A stretch of DNA of 64,000 bases from Flavobacteriaceae bacterium. GTDB taxonomy: Bacteria > Bacteroidota > Bacteroidia > Flavobacteriales > Flavobacteriaceae. The notes beneath the pieces were generated by a model, which saw nothing but the letters and a program-made list of their open reading frames with translations, was not told the DNA's origin and did not search any database. The translations under genes and the position numbers were made by a program. The stretch is taken from positions 1 through 64,000 of the forward strand of contig CANFZM010000006.1 in assembly GCA_947451525.1 (NCBI GenBank), given 5' to 3'. Below, in pieces: positions 31,760-41,466 of the stretch (within the stretch, counting starts at the first letter, position 1; every line of letters starts with the position of its first letter).

Positions 31760-32533
31760 TTATATCTTGTCTATGTGTATTCTTTCATAACCTTCGGGAA
31801 CATTGTACGGAAATGAAAGATCTTCATTAAAGGAAATGTTTTTATATTCAATATTGATGTTGGTTTTACTTTCTTTTTGTCTAGCATCAATTGCCAAAGA
31901 TAATGGTAAAATCATTGCATCGTATTTTTTATAATCCGGATAAGCAATTTGCAGTGTTCTATCTTGCAAAGGTTGGTTAATTTCTTGTCGTTTTACTAAG
32001 AAATTATCGCTTTCAAAGAAAAAAGATTTATCGGTTTTGGCATCTGGATTGGATTGCAATTTATATAATTTTTCTAAAATAGAAACGGCATATTTTCCTT
32101 TATGCAAATCGTCTAAAGTTTTTCCTAAGAACATATTTTGTACTTTTTGAAAATCTAAATCAGTGCCAAGCCATTTGCTCAATCCTGCATAATCTCCTTC
32201 AAAATATTTACTTCCTATCTTTTCATAATACTGAACCGAGGTTGGTGTAATCAAAGCCTTAGCAACTGTAAACCCTAAAATTCGAATGCTAACTAATATT
32301 TTTTCGTTCTTTTTTATTTTGATTTCTGCCTGTACATTTTGCGATTGTTTATCGTCTTCATATTTGGCACTTGCTTTTATATATAATGTAGAAAAATCAA
32401 TTTTATTGTTATCGTAACTCATAATAATTTTATCCGCCGAAATGGTATTGCTAGCATTTCCTTCTGCCAAAATCGCTTTCGATTTGCAAGATGCTAATAA
32501 AATTACAAGTACTATGGTAAGGTATTTTTTCAT
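31760..32533 (-). CDS. DUF4292 lipoprotein
   Basis: 257 residues with a lipoprotein signal (MKKYLTIVLVILLASC, lipid on Cys16). The mature part has the DUF4292 pattern: ASAKYEDDKQSQNVQAEIKI, VSIRILGFTVAKALITP and KYFEGDYAGLSKWLG. The strands recall LolA/LolB-like half-barrels, so a role in lipoprotein or lipid handling is possible but inferred. It sits between the TPR gene and envC with gaps of 23 and 5 bp and is probably co-transcribed. Confidence 0.8.
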   Translation of the reverse strand: MKKYLTIVLVILLASCKSKAILAEGNASNTISADKIIMSYDNNKIDFSTLYIKASAKYEDDKQSQNVQAEIKIKKNEKILVSIRILGFTVAKALITPTSVQYYEKIGSKYFEGDYAGLSKWLGTDLDFQKVQNMFLGKTLDDLHKGKYAVSILEKLYKLQSNPDAKTDKSFFFESDNFLVKRQEINQPLQDRTLQIAYPDYKKYDAMILPLSLAIDARQKESKTNINIEYKNISFNEDLSFPYNVPEGYERIHIDKI

Positions 32534-32556
32534 TTGTGGTCCTAACTATTAGGGTA

Positions 32557-33915
32557 TTATTTTTTTTGTTTCTGTTTTTCAATTAAATCATTAGCCTTTG
32601 AAAAATAAATATCTTTCTTTTTAAAATCTCCCAAACCATTATAGGCTTCGCCTAATTGCAGATTGAAATTAATTTCTAGAGAGGTATCGTCTATAATAAA
32701 ATCAATGCCTGATTCTAAAATGTCTTTGGCATTTTTATAGTTTTTCAATTGGTTATTTGCCAATCCGTTGAAATAATACAGTTGCGGTTGCGATGGAAAC
32801 AATTGCATTTGCTCTTCGGATGCTTTGTCTAATTTGTCAAATTGCAAATTTTCGGTATAGGCTTGCATCAAAAGCAAAATGGTTTCCATGTCGTCATTGG
32901 TAGTTTTCAAATGCATTTCATAATAGTGAATTGCTTTGCTCCAATCTTTTTTATTTTGATAAAATCTACCTATTTCTTTGGCCACTTGCACTTCTTTATC
33001 ATTATCAAAATAACCAATGGCGTGGTCTAAATCTTTATCAAATTGCGGGTTATTTTTGGTGAAAATCAAAAATTCATTCAACATCCGATGCTTAATTTTC
33101 TTGTCAATTTTATCACTTGCCAAAACAATATTCATTGCTTTTACTGCTTTTTCGCCATCGTTATTATTTAAATGAAATTTAAACAAACTCACTTGTGCCC
33201 AATCGGAAGTTGGAATTTCTTTTTCTAGTTGCTTTGCAATTTCTAGTGCTTTATCTTCTTGATTGCTTTGCGAATAAAGATAAATCAATGCAATATAATT
33301 GGCTTCGTCTTTAGGAAATTGCTTAATCTTATCTATTAAATTAGCCTTTTCAGAACCTTGAAATTTAGCGTCTTTCAGAATTTGTGCCTTATATAATTCT
33401 CTTTTATCTGATTTTCCAACCGTTTGATTCAATTCATTTATTAAATCTAATGCCTTGTCAAATTGTTGTGTGTTCATGTAAAGTGAAACCAAATCTTCTC
33501 GATAATCGGGTTTGAACTCAATTAATTTTTGAACTATAGTAATTGCCTGATTGTAATCTTTAGTGTCGTAACATACATCGTACATTCCTGCCCATGCCCA
33601 ACGATTTTTAGGGTCAATTTTAGTTGCTTTTTCAAAATTGTCGTAAGCGTCTTTATATTTTTTTAGAGAATAGTAATTTTTCCCCAATTCAAAATAAACA
33701 ATCGCATTTTCAGATTGAAAAGTTTGGCATTTTTCTAATGCTTCAATTGCTTTATCGTAGTTTTCAATTCCTTTTTGTTTCAATGATTCATAGAAAGAAT
33801 CTTCAAATTTATTTTCGGCCAAAGCCAAAGTATCCTTAGGTTCACCTTGAGCCAAAAGATTATGAGGAACAAAAAATATTCCGAAAAGGAAACTAAATAA
33901 AACTATTTTTTTCAT
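32557..33915 (-). CDS. TPR-repeat exported protein
   Basis: 452 residues with an N-terminal signal peptide (MKKIVLFSFLFGIFFVPHNLLAQ, cut into shorter pieces: FSFLFGIFFVP, HNLLAQ). Tandem tetratricopeptide repeats follow from about 40 to the end (AIVYFELGKNYYSLKKYKDA; KDYNQAITIVQKLIEF; KDWSKAIHYYEMHLK). It is probably a periplasmic or outer-membrane-associated scaffold. It precedes DUF4292 and envC, so a cell-envelope role is likely. The partner is unknown. Confidence 0.82.
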   Translation of the reverse strand: MKKIVLFSFLFGIFFVPHNLLAQGEPKDTLALAENKFEDSFYESLKQKGIENYDKAIEALEKCQTFQSENAIVYFELGKNYYSLKKYKDAYDNFEKATKIDPKNRWAWAGMYDVCYDTKDYNQAITIVQKLIEFKPDYREDLVSLYMNTQQFDKALDLINELNQTVGKSDKRELYKAQILKDAKFQGSEKANLIDKIKQFPKDEANYIALIYLYSQSNQEDKALEIAKQLEKEIPTSDWAQVSLFKFHLNNNDGEKAVKAMNIVLASDKIDKKIKHRMLNEFLIFTKNNPQFDKDLDHAIGYFDNDKEVQVAKEIGRFYQNKKDWSKAIHYYEMHLKTTNDDMETILLLMQAYTENLQFDKLDKASEEQMQLFPSQPQLYYFNGLANNQLKNYKNAKDILESGIDFIIDDTSLEINFNLQLGEAYNGLGDFKKKDIYFSKANDLIEKQKQKK

Positions 33916-33922
33916 TTATTTT

Positions 33923-34315
33923 TTAATCGTTTGAAAATATATTTAACTTTTCAATATATTTAAAATCTTTTACATTTAAGGTATACAAATTTAAATCATA
34001 ATATTTTGCAGTTGAAGCAATTAAAGCATCCGGGAGATTAAGATGATTAGATAATGTAAACCTTTCAATTAAATTTATGGCTTGAGATGATATTTCTTCA
34101 TTGATAGAAAAAACCATTAACTTTTTTAAATCTTTTTTTATCATCTGAAGTTCCTTTTTGTTTCTTGCACCATATAATAATTCTCCACAAGTAACATCGG
34201 AAATAGCAATATTGTTTTGACCTATTTTTTCTAAAACATTTATCACTTTAGGGTTTCCTTTGTAAACCTCAATTATAATATTTGTATCATAAAGAATTAG
34301 GTTCTTAGTTTCCAT
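33923..34315 (-). CDS. PIN-domain ribonuclease toxin (VapC-like)
   Basis: 130 residues of the PIN fold. Acidic active-site residues are visible in LILYDTNIIIEVYKG (Asp10), ISDVTCGELLYGA (Glu near 45) and NLPDALIASTA (Asp near 96). It would cleave RNA when freed from its antitoxin. The antitoxin gene lies upstream and overlaps the toxin start by 19 bp, the usual VapBC order. The pair is inserted between the sugar nucleotidyltransferase and the TPR gene. Confidence 0.85.
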   Translation of the reverse strand: METKNLILYDTNIIIEVYKGNPKVINVLEKIGQNNIAISDVTCGELLYGARNKKELQMIKKDLKKLMVFSINEEISSQAINLIERFTLSNHLNLPDALIASTAKYYDLNLYTLNVKDFKYIEKLNIFSND

Positions 34316-34470
34316 GCCTCTTTTCTTAACTGGTTCGCATCTATATCAAAATCTTTCCACATTCCTTTAGATAAAGTAAAATTAGGGTTGGTTGTTCTCT
34401 TATTTTCTTTAGATTCTTTTACTTCAGCATCTACATTCCATGATTTTAATAATTCCAATAATGTTTCCAT
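34297..34470 (-). CDS. VapB-like antitoxin
   Basis: 57 residues from the ATG at 34468-34470 (METLLELLKSWNVDAEV); an earlier in-frame ATG at 34512 adds a low-complexity tail. It has the small, charged composition of antitoxins partnered with PIN toxins, with a C-terminal segment WKDFDIDANQLRKEAWK likely to embrace the toxin. I see no clear DNA-binding fold. Identification rests mainly on position and on the overlap with the PIN gene. Confidence 0.7.
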   Translation of the reverse strand: METLLELLKSWNVDAEVKESKENKRTTNPNFTLSKGMWKDFDIDANQLRKEAWKLRT

Positions 34471-34555
34471 TTTGTTCTTATTAATCTTGTTTTTAAAAAT
34501 TATTTCTATCATATCTTTCTAATTTTTAATGAGCGTTTTATTGTTAATTGGTTTT

Positions 34556-35566
34556 TTATTCTAAAACCGAATAATCACCAATGCTAATACTAGTAAAATC
34601 ACCATCAAAACTTGCATGATTTCCTATCATAGCATTATCTAAACGAGCATTTTTAATATGCGTATGGGTTTGCACCAAACTGTTTTTAATTGTACTATTA
34701 CTTACATGACATCCATCGCCTAAAGAAACATTTGGACCAACAGTTGCATTGATTAATACAACATTTTTGCCAATGTAACATGGCGGAATGATTGTTGAAT
34801 TTTCTTGTTTTACATCATAATCAATTAAATGTTCGCCATCGTTGTGCAAGAAGTTCAGCATTCTATTATTAGTATCCACCGTAACATCCTTATTTCCGCA
34901 ATCCATCCACTCGTCTACTTTACCTGGTACAAATTTCATGCCCTTTGTCATCATTTGTTTTATTCCATCATTAATTTGGTATTCGCCACCATGAATAATG
35001 TTGTTATCTAAAACAAATTGTAGTTCCTTCTTTAAAACGGCAACATCTTTAAAATAGTATATTCCAATAACCGCAAGGTCGGAAACAAATTCTTTTGGCT
35101 TCTCTACCAATTCAATTATTTCGTTGTTTTCGTTCAAATTTATTACTCCAAAAGCCTCCGGTTGGTCAACTTGTTTTACCCAAATAACACTATCGGCAGT
35201 TTTATCTAGGTCGAAATCGGCACGAATTAAAGTATCTGCATACGCAATAACTGCTGGTCCACTCAAGGATTCTTTGGCACACATAATGGCATGACCCGTT
35301 CCTAAGGCTTCATTTTGATAATAAATAGTCCCTCTTGCGCCTAATTTTTGAGCAATTGCAATTAATTCTTCTTCTACTTTTTTACCAAAACTTTCGTGGA
35401 TAATAAAAGCAACTTCGTCAATATCTTGGTTTAAAACTCCTGCAATATCTTCAACTAATCGGTGCACGATTGGTTTTCCTGCAATTGGAATTAATGGTTT
35501 TGGGATGGTTAATGTGTGGGGACGTAATCTGGAACCACGACCTGCCATTGGTACTATTATTTTCAT
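34556..35566 (-). CDS. sugar-1-phosphate nucleotidyltransferase
   Basis: 336 residues: an N-terminal nucleotidyltransferase (VPMAGRGSRLRPHT, 5-18; KPLIPIAGKPIV; GTGHAIMCA; ADTLIRADFD with the metal Asp) and a C-terminal left-handed beta-helix (IGKNVVLINATVGPNVSLG, hexapeptide repeats). It activates a hexose-1-phosphate, glucose or similar, with NTP for cell-surface glycans. Its start overlaps the stop of the MNT gene upstream (ATGA), so it is translationally coupled to a toxin-antitoxin-like pair. Confidence 0.92.
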   Translation of the reverse strand: MKIIVPMAGRGSRLRPHTLTIPKPLIPIAGKPIVHRLVEDIAGVLNQDIDEVAFIIHESFGKKVEEELIAIAQKLGARGTIYYQNEALGTGHAIMCAKESLSGPAVIAYADTLIRADFDLDKTADSVIWVKQVDQPEAFGVINLNENNEIIELVEKPKEFVSDLAVIGIYYFKDVAVLKKELQFVLDNNIIHGGEYQINDGIKQMMTKGMKFVPGKVDEWMDCGNKDVTVDTNNRMLNFLHNDGEHLIDYDVKQENSTIIPPCYIGKNVVLINATVGPNVSLGDGCHVSNSTIKNSLVQTHTHIKNARLDNAMIGNHASFDGDFTSISIGDYSVLE

Positions 35567-35871
35567 GTGTTTTTTATATAAAATGTTTGCCCTACTCTAT
35601 TAATATGTTCTATCAATTCTTGAGATTCTAATTTGTCAAAAATAGAAATATCAAATAAATAAGGTGTGTTTAATTCATCGATTTCTTGATTTATTTTAGA
35701 CAAAGAATTAGATGAAATAGCATTACCTTTTAATGTAATATCAATATCCGACCCTTCCCTAAAATTTCCTTTTGCTCTTGAACCATATATTATTACCTCG
35801 TCTATTTCTGGATTTTTTTCAAAAACAGAATTTATCTTATTTATAGTTTTTTCAGTTAATCCAAATTTCAT
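35563..35871 (-). CDS. MNT-type minimal nucleotidyltransferase (antitoxin of HEPN/MNT pair)
   Basis: 102 residues with the GSX10DxD motif: G30-S31 in YGSRAKGNFREGSDIDI with D42 and D44. Members of this family adenylylate a tyrosine of the paired HEPN toxin and thereby neutralise it. It overlaps the HEPN gene upstream by ATGA and the sugar nucleotidyltransferase downstream by ATGA, so three genes are chained by start-stop overlaps. Confidence 0.88.
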   Translation of the reverse strand: MKFGLTEKTINKINSVFEKNPEIDEVIIYGSRAKGNFREGSDIDITLKGNAISSNSLSKINQEIDELNTPYLFDISIFDKLESQELIEHINRVGQTFYIKNT

Positions 35872-36272
35872 AATAATGATTTCATTTTGGTTTGAAATTC
35901 AATAAATAAAGGATAATAGTTTTTGGTTATTTTATTGTATTCCGATTCTAAAATACTTTCTAAATAAGTATGTGAAGTTCTATTTCTACTTTCTATCATT
36001 TCCATCCAAATTTCGCCATTCGAAATAATTCCTTTATTAAAAGCCTCTCTTACTGCGCTTCTGGAACCAATTATATTTTGAATTCCATCGTAAATAAGAA
36101 AATCTTTCATTACTTGCCAAGAGAGTTCGTGAGTAAACTCAAATCGTTGAATAAGCCCTTCTTTTTCTAAATCGGAAAGGATTTCTTTTTTTTCTATAAC
36201 TTCAGAAAGTTTTAACAATGCTTTTTCAAAATTTGAAAATCTTTGTTTCCATCGAATGTCTTGATTTTCCAT
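35868..36272 (-). CDS. HEPN-domain RNase toxin (NTase substrate-binding family)
   Basis: 134 residues, all helical, with the HEPN motif Rx4HxY as R96-H101-Y103 in ESRNRTSHTYLE. In characterised pairs the Arg/His form an RNase site and the Tyr is the target of the MNT enzyme. The N-terminal part (FEKALLKLSEVIEK, FEFTHELSWQVMKDFL) matches the HI0074-like family. It is the upstream member of the HEPN-MNT pair, about 60 bp after dut. Confidence 0.88.
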   Translation of the reverse strand: MENQDIRWKQRFSNFEKALLKLSEVIEKKEILSDLEKEGLIQRFEFTHELSWQVMKDFLIYDGIQNIIGSRSAVREAFNKGIISNGEIWMEMIESRNRTSHTYLESILESEYNKITKNYYPLFIEFQTKMKSLL

Positions 36273-36333
36273 CTTTTTTATTTTTTACTTCACTATGAAT
36301 GACAAACTGCTTACTGCTACTGAAGACTGCAAA

Positions 36334-36768
36334 CTATTTCACGCCAGTACTACCAAAACCACCTTCGCCACGCGAGGTTTCTGATAATTCTTGCACTTCA
36401 ACCCATTCGGCACGTTCGTGTTTGGCAATGATTAATTGGGCAATTCGTTCACCGTTTTCAATAACAAAATCTTCATTGGATAAATTTACTAAAATTACTC
36501 CAATTTCGCCGCGATAATCGGCATCAACTGTTCCGGGTGAATTAAGAACGGTGATTCCTTTTTTGGCAGCCAATCCGCTTCTTGGTCGTACTTGGGCTTC
36601 GTAACCTATTGGTAATTCAATAAAAAGTCCGGTTTTGACAATTGTTCTTTCTAAAGATTTTAAAGTTATAGATTCTGAAATATTGGCGCGTAAATCCATT
36701 CCTGCCGAAGCAATAGTTTCGTAGTTGGGTAAATCGTGTTCGGATTTGTTTATTATTTTTATGGTCAT
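36334..36768 (-). CDS. dut: dUTP diphosphatase
   Basis: Hydrolyses dUTP to dUMP, keeping uracil out of DNA. The 144-residue trimeric dUTPase has its five motifs: AGMDLRAN (22-29), [11 protein letters not shown] (about 66-76), [15 protein letters not shown] (about 82-96), GERIAQLI (about 108-115) and C-terminal GEGGFGSTG. It follows the flippase gene with a 52-bp gap on the minus strand. Confidence 0.96.
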   Translation of the reverse strand: MTIKIINKSEHDLPNYETIASAGMDLRANISESITLKSLERTIVKTGLFIELPIGYEAQVRPRSGLAAKKGITVLNSPGTVDADYRGEIGVILVNLSNEDFVIENGERIAQLIIAKHERAEWVEVQELSETSRGEGGFGSTGVK

Positions 36769-36783
36769 TGTTCTTTAATTTTA

Positions 36784-36803
36784 GGACAGGTCGCGACCTG
36801 TCC
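36784..36803. repeat. perfect 20-bp palindrome between flippase gene and dut
   Basis: GGACAGGTCGCGACCTGTCC is fully self-complementary and sits in the middle of the 52-bp gap. It may be a dispersed repeat or an operator; only one copy is seen in the window. Confidence 0.55.
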
Positions 36804-36820
36804 GTACGGATGATGATGAT

Positions 36821-38287
36821 TTATTTTGCTTTTCTTTTTAGTATTCGAAGTAACGTTTCTTTTTCACTGTAATATATAAAGTATAAAAACACTGCTAATA
36901 ATACTGTTTTCACATAATAATTTTCTCTAATAGAAGGAATGTAAAAGGAAACTGCCGAGAAAACAATTGTTAGACCAAGATAACTAAATATCTTATTCAT
37001 ATCATACGGAATAGGATAACTTTTTTGTCCCATTCTATAAGAGATAATCATCATGGTTCCATAGGCTGCAATAGTTGCAATTGCTGAACCATAATAGCTC
37101 ATGGTAGGGATTAATAAATAATTTAGGGCTAATGTTACCGCTGCGCCAACTAATGATATGTAAGCGCCTATTCTTGTTTTGTCAATCAACTTGTACCAAA
37201 CGGATAAGTTAGTGTAAATTCCGAGGAAGAAGTTTGCTAAAACAATTAACGGAACCACTTTTATAGCATCCCAATAATTAGCATTTGGAACCAAAGGTCT
37301 TTTTAATAAATCAATAAAAACAATTACAAAAAGGCAAATAAAGGAGCCAAAAATTACAAAATATTTAGTAATCGTTGCATAGGTTTGTTGTGCATTTTCA
37401 TTACTCGAATGACTAAAGAAAAAAGGTTCAATCCCCAAGGTATAGGCCGTTCTAAACAAAACCATAAACATCCCTATTTTATAACACGCCGAATAGGCTC
37501 CGATATCGGACATTGGAACGTGCATCCAATCTAGTAAAATCTTATCGAAATGCTCATTGATTGCAAATGCAATACCTGCTATTAAAATTGGAAGTCCATA
37601 TTGCATCATTTTCATCCACAATATTTTATCAAATTTCCAGGAAATAGAAAAATAATTTGGAGATAAAACAATAAGAGTAAACAAACTTGCAGCTAAATTA
37701 GAAACAAAAATATAACCTATTTGAAAGTTGTCAAAATAAATAGTGCTTAAAAAACCGTTTGGATTACTGGCAACCATTTTAGGCAGTAATGCCAAAAAGA
37801 AAATGTTCAATAATAGATTAATAGTTACGTTTGCCATTTTTATTGTAGCATATCGCATCGGTCTTTTCTCGGCTCTTAACTTAGAGAATGGTACAATCGC
37901 CAATGCATCTAAAGTCAAAATAAAAATAGTATAGGTGATGTATTCTACACTAATATCCGACCAAGTCGCTAAAGAATTTCTAAAAAGAAGCGCAATGACT
38001 AAAAATGCTAATGAAGACCAAAACAACGAAATGGTAGTGGTGGAAATTACGCCTTTTTTATTCTCTTCTGAATTATAGAATCGGAAGAAAGAAGTTTCCA
38101 TTCCGTAAGATAAAATAACATTAAAGAAAACTAGATAGGAAAATATTACTGAAACTTCTCCCATTTTGCTTTTGTCTGGCAAATAAATAACAAACAACGG
38201 ATTTAAAATAAAACTAATTATTCTAGGAAAAACTGTTGCCAGCCCATAAATAAGTGTTTGTTTGAAAAGGTTTTTATATAAACTCAA
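36821..38287 (-). CDS. polysaccharide flippase (Wzx/MATE-like)
   Basis: 488 residues with about 13-14 membrane helices. It has the typical N-terminus FKQTLIYGLATVFPRIISF and SYGMETSFFRFYN of the oligosaccharide flippase/MOP superfamily. It should move lipid-linked sugar units across the inner membrane. It belongs functionally with the sugar nucleotidyltransferase downstream, and the order flippase-dut-nucleotidyltransferase is interrupted only by the HEPN/MNT pair. Confidence 0.9.
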   Translation of the reverse strand: MSLYKNLFKQTLIYGLATVFPRIISFILNPLFVIYLPDKSKMGEVSVIFSYLVFFNVILSYGMETSFFRFYNSEENKKGVISTTTISLFWSSLAFLVIALLFRNSLATWSDISVEYITYTIFILTLDALAIVPFSKLRAEKRPMRYATIKMANVTINLLLNIFFLALLPKMVASNPNGFLSTIYFDNFQIGYIFVSNLAASLFTLIVLSPNYFSISWKFDKILWMKMMQYGLPILIAGIAFAINEHFDKILLDWMHVPMSDIGAYSACYKIGMFMVLFRTAYTLGIEPFFFSHSSNENAQQTYATITKYFVIFGSFICLFVIVFIDLLKRPLVPNANYWDAIKVVPLIVLANFFLGIYTNLSVWYKLIDKTRIGAYISLVGAAVTLALNYLLIPTMSYYGSAIATIAAYGTMMIISYRMGQKSYPIPYDMNKIFSYLGLTIVFSAVSFYIPSIRENYYVKTVLLAVFLYFIYYSEKETLLRILKRKAK

Positions 38288-38334
38288 GGTATATTTCTTT
38301 AATGAGAAAACAAAAATAGTTATAAAATCGTTGT

Positions 38335-38370
38335 AATAAAAAAAGAGCCAACAATTGTTGACTCTCTTTT
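38335..38370 (-). terminator. terminator after atpG
   Basis: On the minus strand AAGAGAGTCAACAA pairs with TTGTTGGCTCTTTTTTT, ending the atp operon about 20 bp after the atpG stop. Confidence 0.85.
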
Positions 38371-38390
38371 GAATTTATTTTAATTTAAAA

Positions 38391-39251
38391 TTATCCTTTT
38401 AACGCTTCTGCTCCACCAACAATCTCAAGAATTTCGTTAGTAATTGCTGCTTGACGTGCTTTGTTATAAGTTAATTTTAATTGATCTCTTAATTCGGTTG
38501 CGTTGTCTGTTGCTTTGTGCATTGCAGTCATACGTGCTCCATGCTCGGAAGCAAAGGAATCGCGAATTGCTTTGTACAATTGTGTTTTTAACGATTTTGG
38601 TATCAACGTTAATACAATTTCTTCTTTGGATGGTTCAAAAAGATAATCACCAGCAGTAACTGGAATATCTGATTTTACTGGAGCCAATGGTAAAAATTGT
38701 TCCGTTTGAACTATTTGCGTTGCAGCATTTTTAAATTCGTTATAAACGATTTGAATGGTATCATAATCGCCAGAAATAAACTTATCGGTTAAGATTTGAG
38801 CTATTTTAGCAACATTATCAAAAGTTAAATCATCAAAAATTTCGCTTTTATTTCCAACAATAGTATTTGTTTTTACTAAAGCATCGTTTCCTTTTTTACC
38901 AATCGCAAAAATATCTACTTGTTTTCCAGGGTAAGTATCTGCAATTAATTTAGCTTGTTTTATAACATTCGAATTAAAAGCACCGCATAATCCTCTATTA
39001 GAAGTTATTGGAACGATTAATACTTTGTTTATTTCACGTTGTGCAGTAAAGCTTCCGCCTACTTCACCATCCATTGTTGCGCTTAAACTTTGTAATAATT
39101 CCGTTAATTTTTCGGCATAAGGTCGCATTGCTGTAATTGCATCTTGAGCTTTTTTCAACTTTGCAGCAGAAACCATTTTCATTGCAGAAGTGATCTGCAT
39201 TGTAGATGAAACGGAAGTAATTCTATTACGGATTTCCTTTAAGTTTGCCAT
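38391..39251 (-). CDS. atpG: F1Fo ATP synthase gamma subunit
   Basis: 286 residues forming the central rotor stalk of F1. The N-terminus MANLKEIRNRITSVSSTMQI and the C-terminus TDNATELRDQLKLTYNKARQ are the coiled coil within the alpha3beta3 ring; SNRGLCGAFNSNV is the family signature. It is the last gene of this atp cluster. A long inverted repeat separates it from atpA. Confidence 0.97.
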   Translation of the reverse strand: MANLKEIRNRITSVSSTMQITSAMKMVSAAKLKKAQDAITAMRPYAEKLTELLQSLSATMDGEVGGSFTAQREINKVLIVPITSNRGLCGAFNSNVIKQAKLIADTYPGKQVDIFAIGKKGNDALVKTNTIVGNKSEIFDDLTFDNVAKIAQILTDKFISGDYDTIQIVYNEFKNAATQIVQTEQFLPLAPVKSDIPVTAGDYLFEPSKEEIVLTLIPKSLKTQLYKAIRDSFASEHGARMTAMHKATDNATELRDQLKLTYNKARQAAITNEILEIVGGAEALKG

Positions 39252-39260
39252 TTTTTTGTA

Positions 39261-39331
39261 AAAGTTAGGAGTTTGAAGACGGAAGTTGGAAGTAAGAATT
39301 TAACTTCCTACTTCCAGCTTCTAACTTCCTT
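39261..39331 (-). repeat. long imperfect inverted repeat between atpA and atpG
   Basis: GGAAGTTGGAAGTAAGAA (39281-39298) pairs with the TTCCTACTTCCAGCTTCT side (39303-39325), with weaker pairing further out. It fills the intercistronic gap and would form a large mRNA hairpin inside the operon. Confidence 0.6.
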
Positions 39332-39332
39332 C

Positions 39333-40910
39333 TTAATTATATTTTGCTGAAATTTCTTTAGCTGCTTTTTCAATAACATCTGTAATAGCGTCATCTAATT
39401 TTCCAGCTTTTAAAGCATTCAATGTGTCTTTATGTGTATTGTTCAAATATTCTAAGAAATCTTTTTCAAATTCTTTTACTTTATTTACTGGAACATTTCT
39501 CAATAAATTTTTAGAACCTGCATAGATAATAGCCACTTGATCTTCAACTGTATAAGGGTCGTTAAGGTTTTGTTTCAAAATCTCAACATTTCTTTTTCCT
39601 TTTTCAATTACGTTTAAAGTTACAGCATCTAAATCAGAACCAAATTTCGCGAAAGCTTCTAACTCACGGTATTGTGCTTGGTCTAATTTTAAAGTACCTG
39701 CTACTTTTTTCATAGATTTAATTTGTGCATTACCTCCAACACGAGATACCGAAATACCTACGTTAATTGCAGGACGAACTCCAGAGTTGAATAAATCACC
39801 ATCTAAGAAGATTTGTCCGTCAGTAATCGAAATTACGTTAGTTGGAATATATGCAGAAACGTCACCCGCTTGTGTTTCAATAATTGGTAAAGCTGTTAAT
39901 GATCCACCACCTTTTACAATACCTTTTAAAGTATCTGGCAAGTCGTTCATATTTTTAGCAATATCATCATCGGCAATTACTTTACAAGCTCTTTCTAATA
40001 AACGAGAGTGTAAGTAAAAAACGTCACCAGGATAAGCCTCACGACCTGGAGGTCTTCTTAATAAAAGAGATACCTCACGGTAAGCTACTGCTTGTTTAGA
40101 TAAATCATCATAAACAATTAAAGCTGGACGACCTGAATCACGGAAATATTCTCCGATAGCTGCTCCTGCCATTGGTGCGTATACTTGCATTGGTGCGGGA
40201 TCAGATGCATTAGCTGCTACAATTACTGTATATGCCATTGCTCCTTTTTCTTCCAACATTTTTGCAATACCTGCTACTGTCGAAGCTTTTTGTCCGATAG
40301 CAACATAGATACAAAATACTGGTTTGCCAGCATCGTAAAATTCTTTTTGATTTAAGATAGTGTCAATACAAACAGTAGATTTACCTGTTTGACGGTCACC
40401 AATAACCAACTCACGTTGTCCACGACCTACAGGAATCATAGCATCTACTGCTTTGATACCAGTTTGTAATGGTTCTGTTACTGGTTGACGAAAGATAACT
40501 CCAGGAGCTTTTCTTTCTAATGGCATTTCATATAATTCGCCACCGATTGGTCCTTTACCATCAATTGGTTCTCCTAGTGTATTTACAACACGACCAACTA
40601 TTTGTTCTCCAACTTTTAAAGAAGCAATTCGTTGTGTTCTTTTTACTGTTGAACCCTCACGGATTCCAGTAGATGGTCCTAAAAGTACCACCCCAACGTT
40701 GTCTTCTTCTAAGTTCAATACGATAGCTTCCAATCCGTTGTCGAATTGTACTAACTCACCGTATTGAGCATTGGATAAACCGTAAACACGAGCGATACCA
40801 TCACCCACTTGAAGTACAGTACCTACTTCTTCTAAACTTGCACCTGATTCAAAACCAGATAATTGTTTTTTTAATATTGCTGTAATTTCAGCTGGTTTAA
40901 TTTCTGCCAT
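39333..40910 (-). CDS. atpA: F1Fo ATP synthase alpha subunit
   Basis: 525 residues, the regulatory nucleotide-binding subunit of the F1 hexamer. The P-loop is [13 protein letters not shown] (about 170-182), the signature [13 protein letters not shown] follows later, and the arginine-finger region is near it (SVSRVG). The length is normal. The catalytic partner atpD is not in this window, the usual split arrangement in Bacteroidetes. Confidence 0.98.
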   Translation of the reverse strand: MAEIKPAEITAILKKQLSGFESGASLEEVGTVLQVGDGIARVYGLSNAQYGELVQFDNGLEAIVLNLEEDNVGVVLLGPSTGIREGSTVKRTQRIASLKVGEQIVGRVVNTLGEPIDGKGPIGGELYEMPLERKAPGVIFRQPVTEPLQTGIKAVDAMIPVGRGQRELVIGDRQTGKSTVCIDTILNQKEFYDAGKPVFCIYVAIGQKASTVAGIAKMLEEKGAMAYTVIVAANASDPAPMQVYAPMAGAAIGEYFRDSGRPALIVYDDLSKQAVAYREVSLLLRRPPGREAYPGDVFYLHSRLLERACKVIADDDIAKNMNDLPDTLKGIVKGGGSLTALPIIETQAGDVSAYIPTNVISITDGQIFLDGDLFNSGVRPAINVGISVSRVGGNAQIKSMKKVAGTLKLDQAQYRELEAFAKFGSDLDAVTLNVIEKGKRNVEILKQNLNDPYTVEDQVAIIYAGSKNLLRNVPVNKVKEFEKDFLEYLNNTHKDTLNALKAGKLDDAITDVIEKAAKEISAKYN

Positions 40911-40933
40911 TTTGATATATCTTTAATGGAATT

Positions 40934-41461
40934 CTAATTGCTAAACTCTCTTTTTAATTCACTTAATTTACTTGCTACAGAAGCATTGTATTGTTGGTCT
41001 CCAACTCTTAATATAAATCCACCGATAATTGCTGGATCTACTATATTTTGAATGGTAATTTTCTTATTGGAAAACTCTGCAATTTTAGCCAATACTTTAG
41101 TTTCTAATTCGGCAGTAATTGGGAATGCTGTAGTTACTTTGGCAACTTCTATTCCGTTACTTTCGTCAAACAATTTATTGTATTGAATTGCTATTGCTTC
41201 AAGTATTTCAAATCTTTTGTTTTCAAATAACAAGTGAAACAAACTATTAGTTTCATTTTGAACATTTGAAAATATTTCAGACAAGGCCGATTTTTTAACC
41301 TCTATTTTAATAATAGGACTGGTTAGAAAATCTTTTAAATCTGCACTTTCGGATACAGCATTAACAATAGATTTCATATCGTTATTTACAGCATCTGCTT
41401 TTCCAGAAGTTTGAGCAATGTCTAATATTGCTTTGGCGTATCTAATCGCTGCTCTAGACAT
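40934..41461 (-). CDS. atpH: F1Fo ATP synthase delta subunit
   Basis: 175 residues of the peripheral stalk subunit linking F1 to the b subunits (OSCP-like). The N-terminal helical bundle is IRYAKAILDIAQTSGKAD, and the C-terminal signature is DPAIIGGFILRVGDQQYNAS. It lies 5 bp after atpF and 23 bp before atpA. Confidence 0.96.
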   Translation of the reverse strand: MSRAAIRYAKAILDIAQTSGKADAVNNDMKSIVNAVSESADLKDFLTSPIIKIEVKKSALSEIFSNVQNETNSLFHLLFENKRFEILEAIAIQYNKLFDESNGIEVAKVTTAFPITAELETKVLAKIAEFSNKKITIQNIVDPAIIGGFILRVGDQQYNASVASKLSELKREFSN

Positions 41462-41466
41462 AATGA

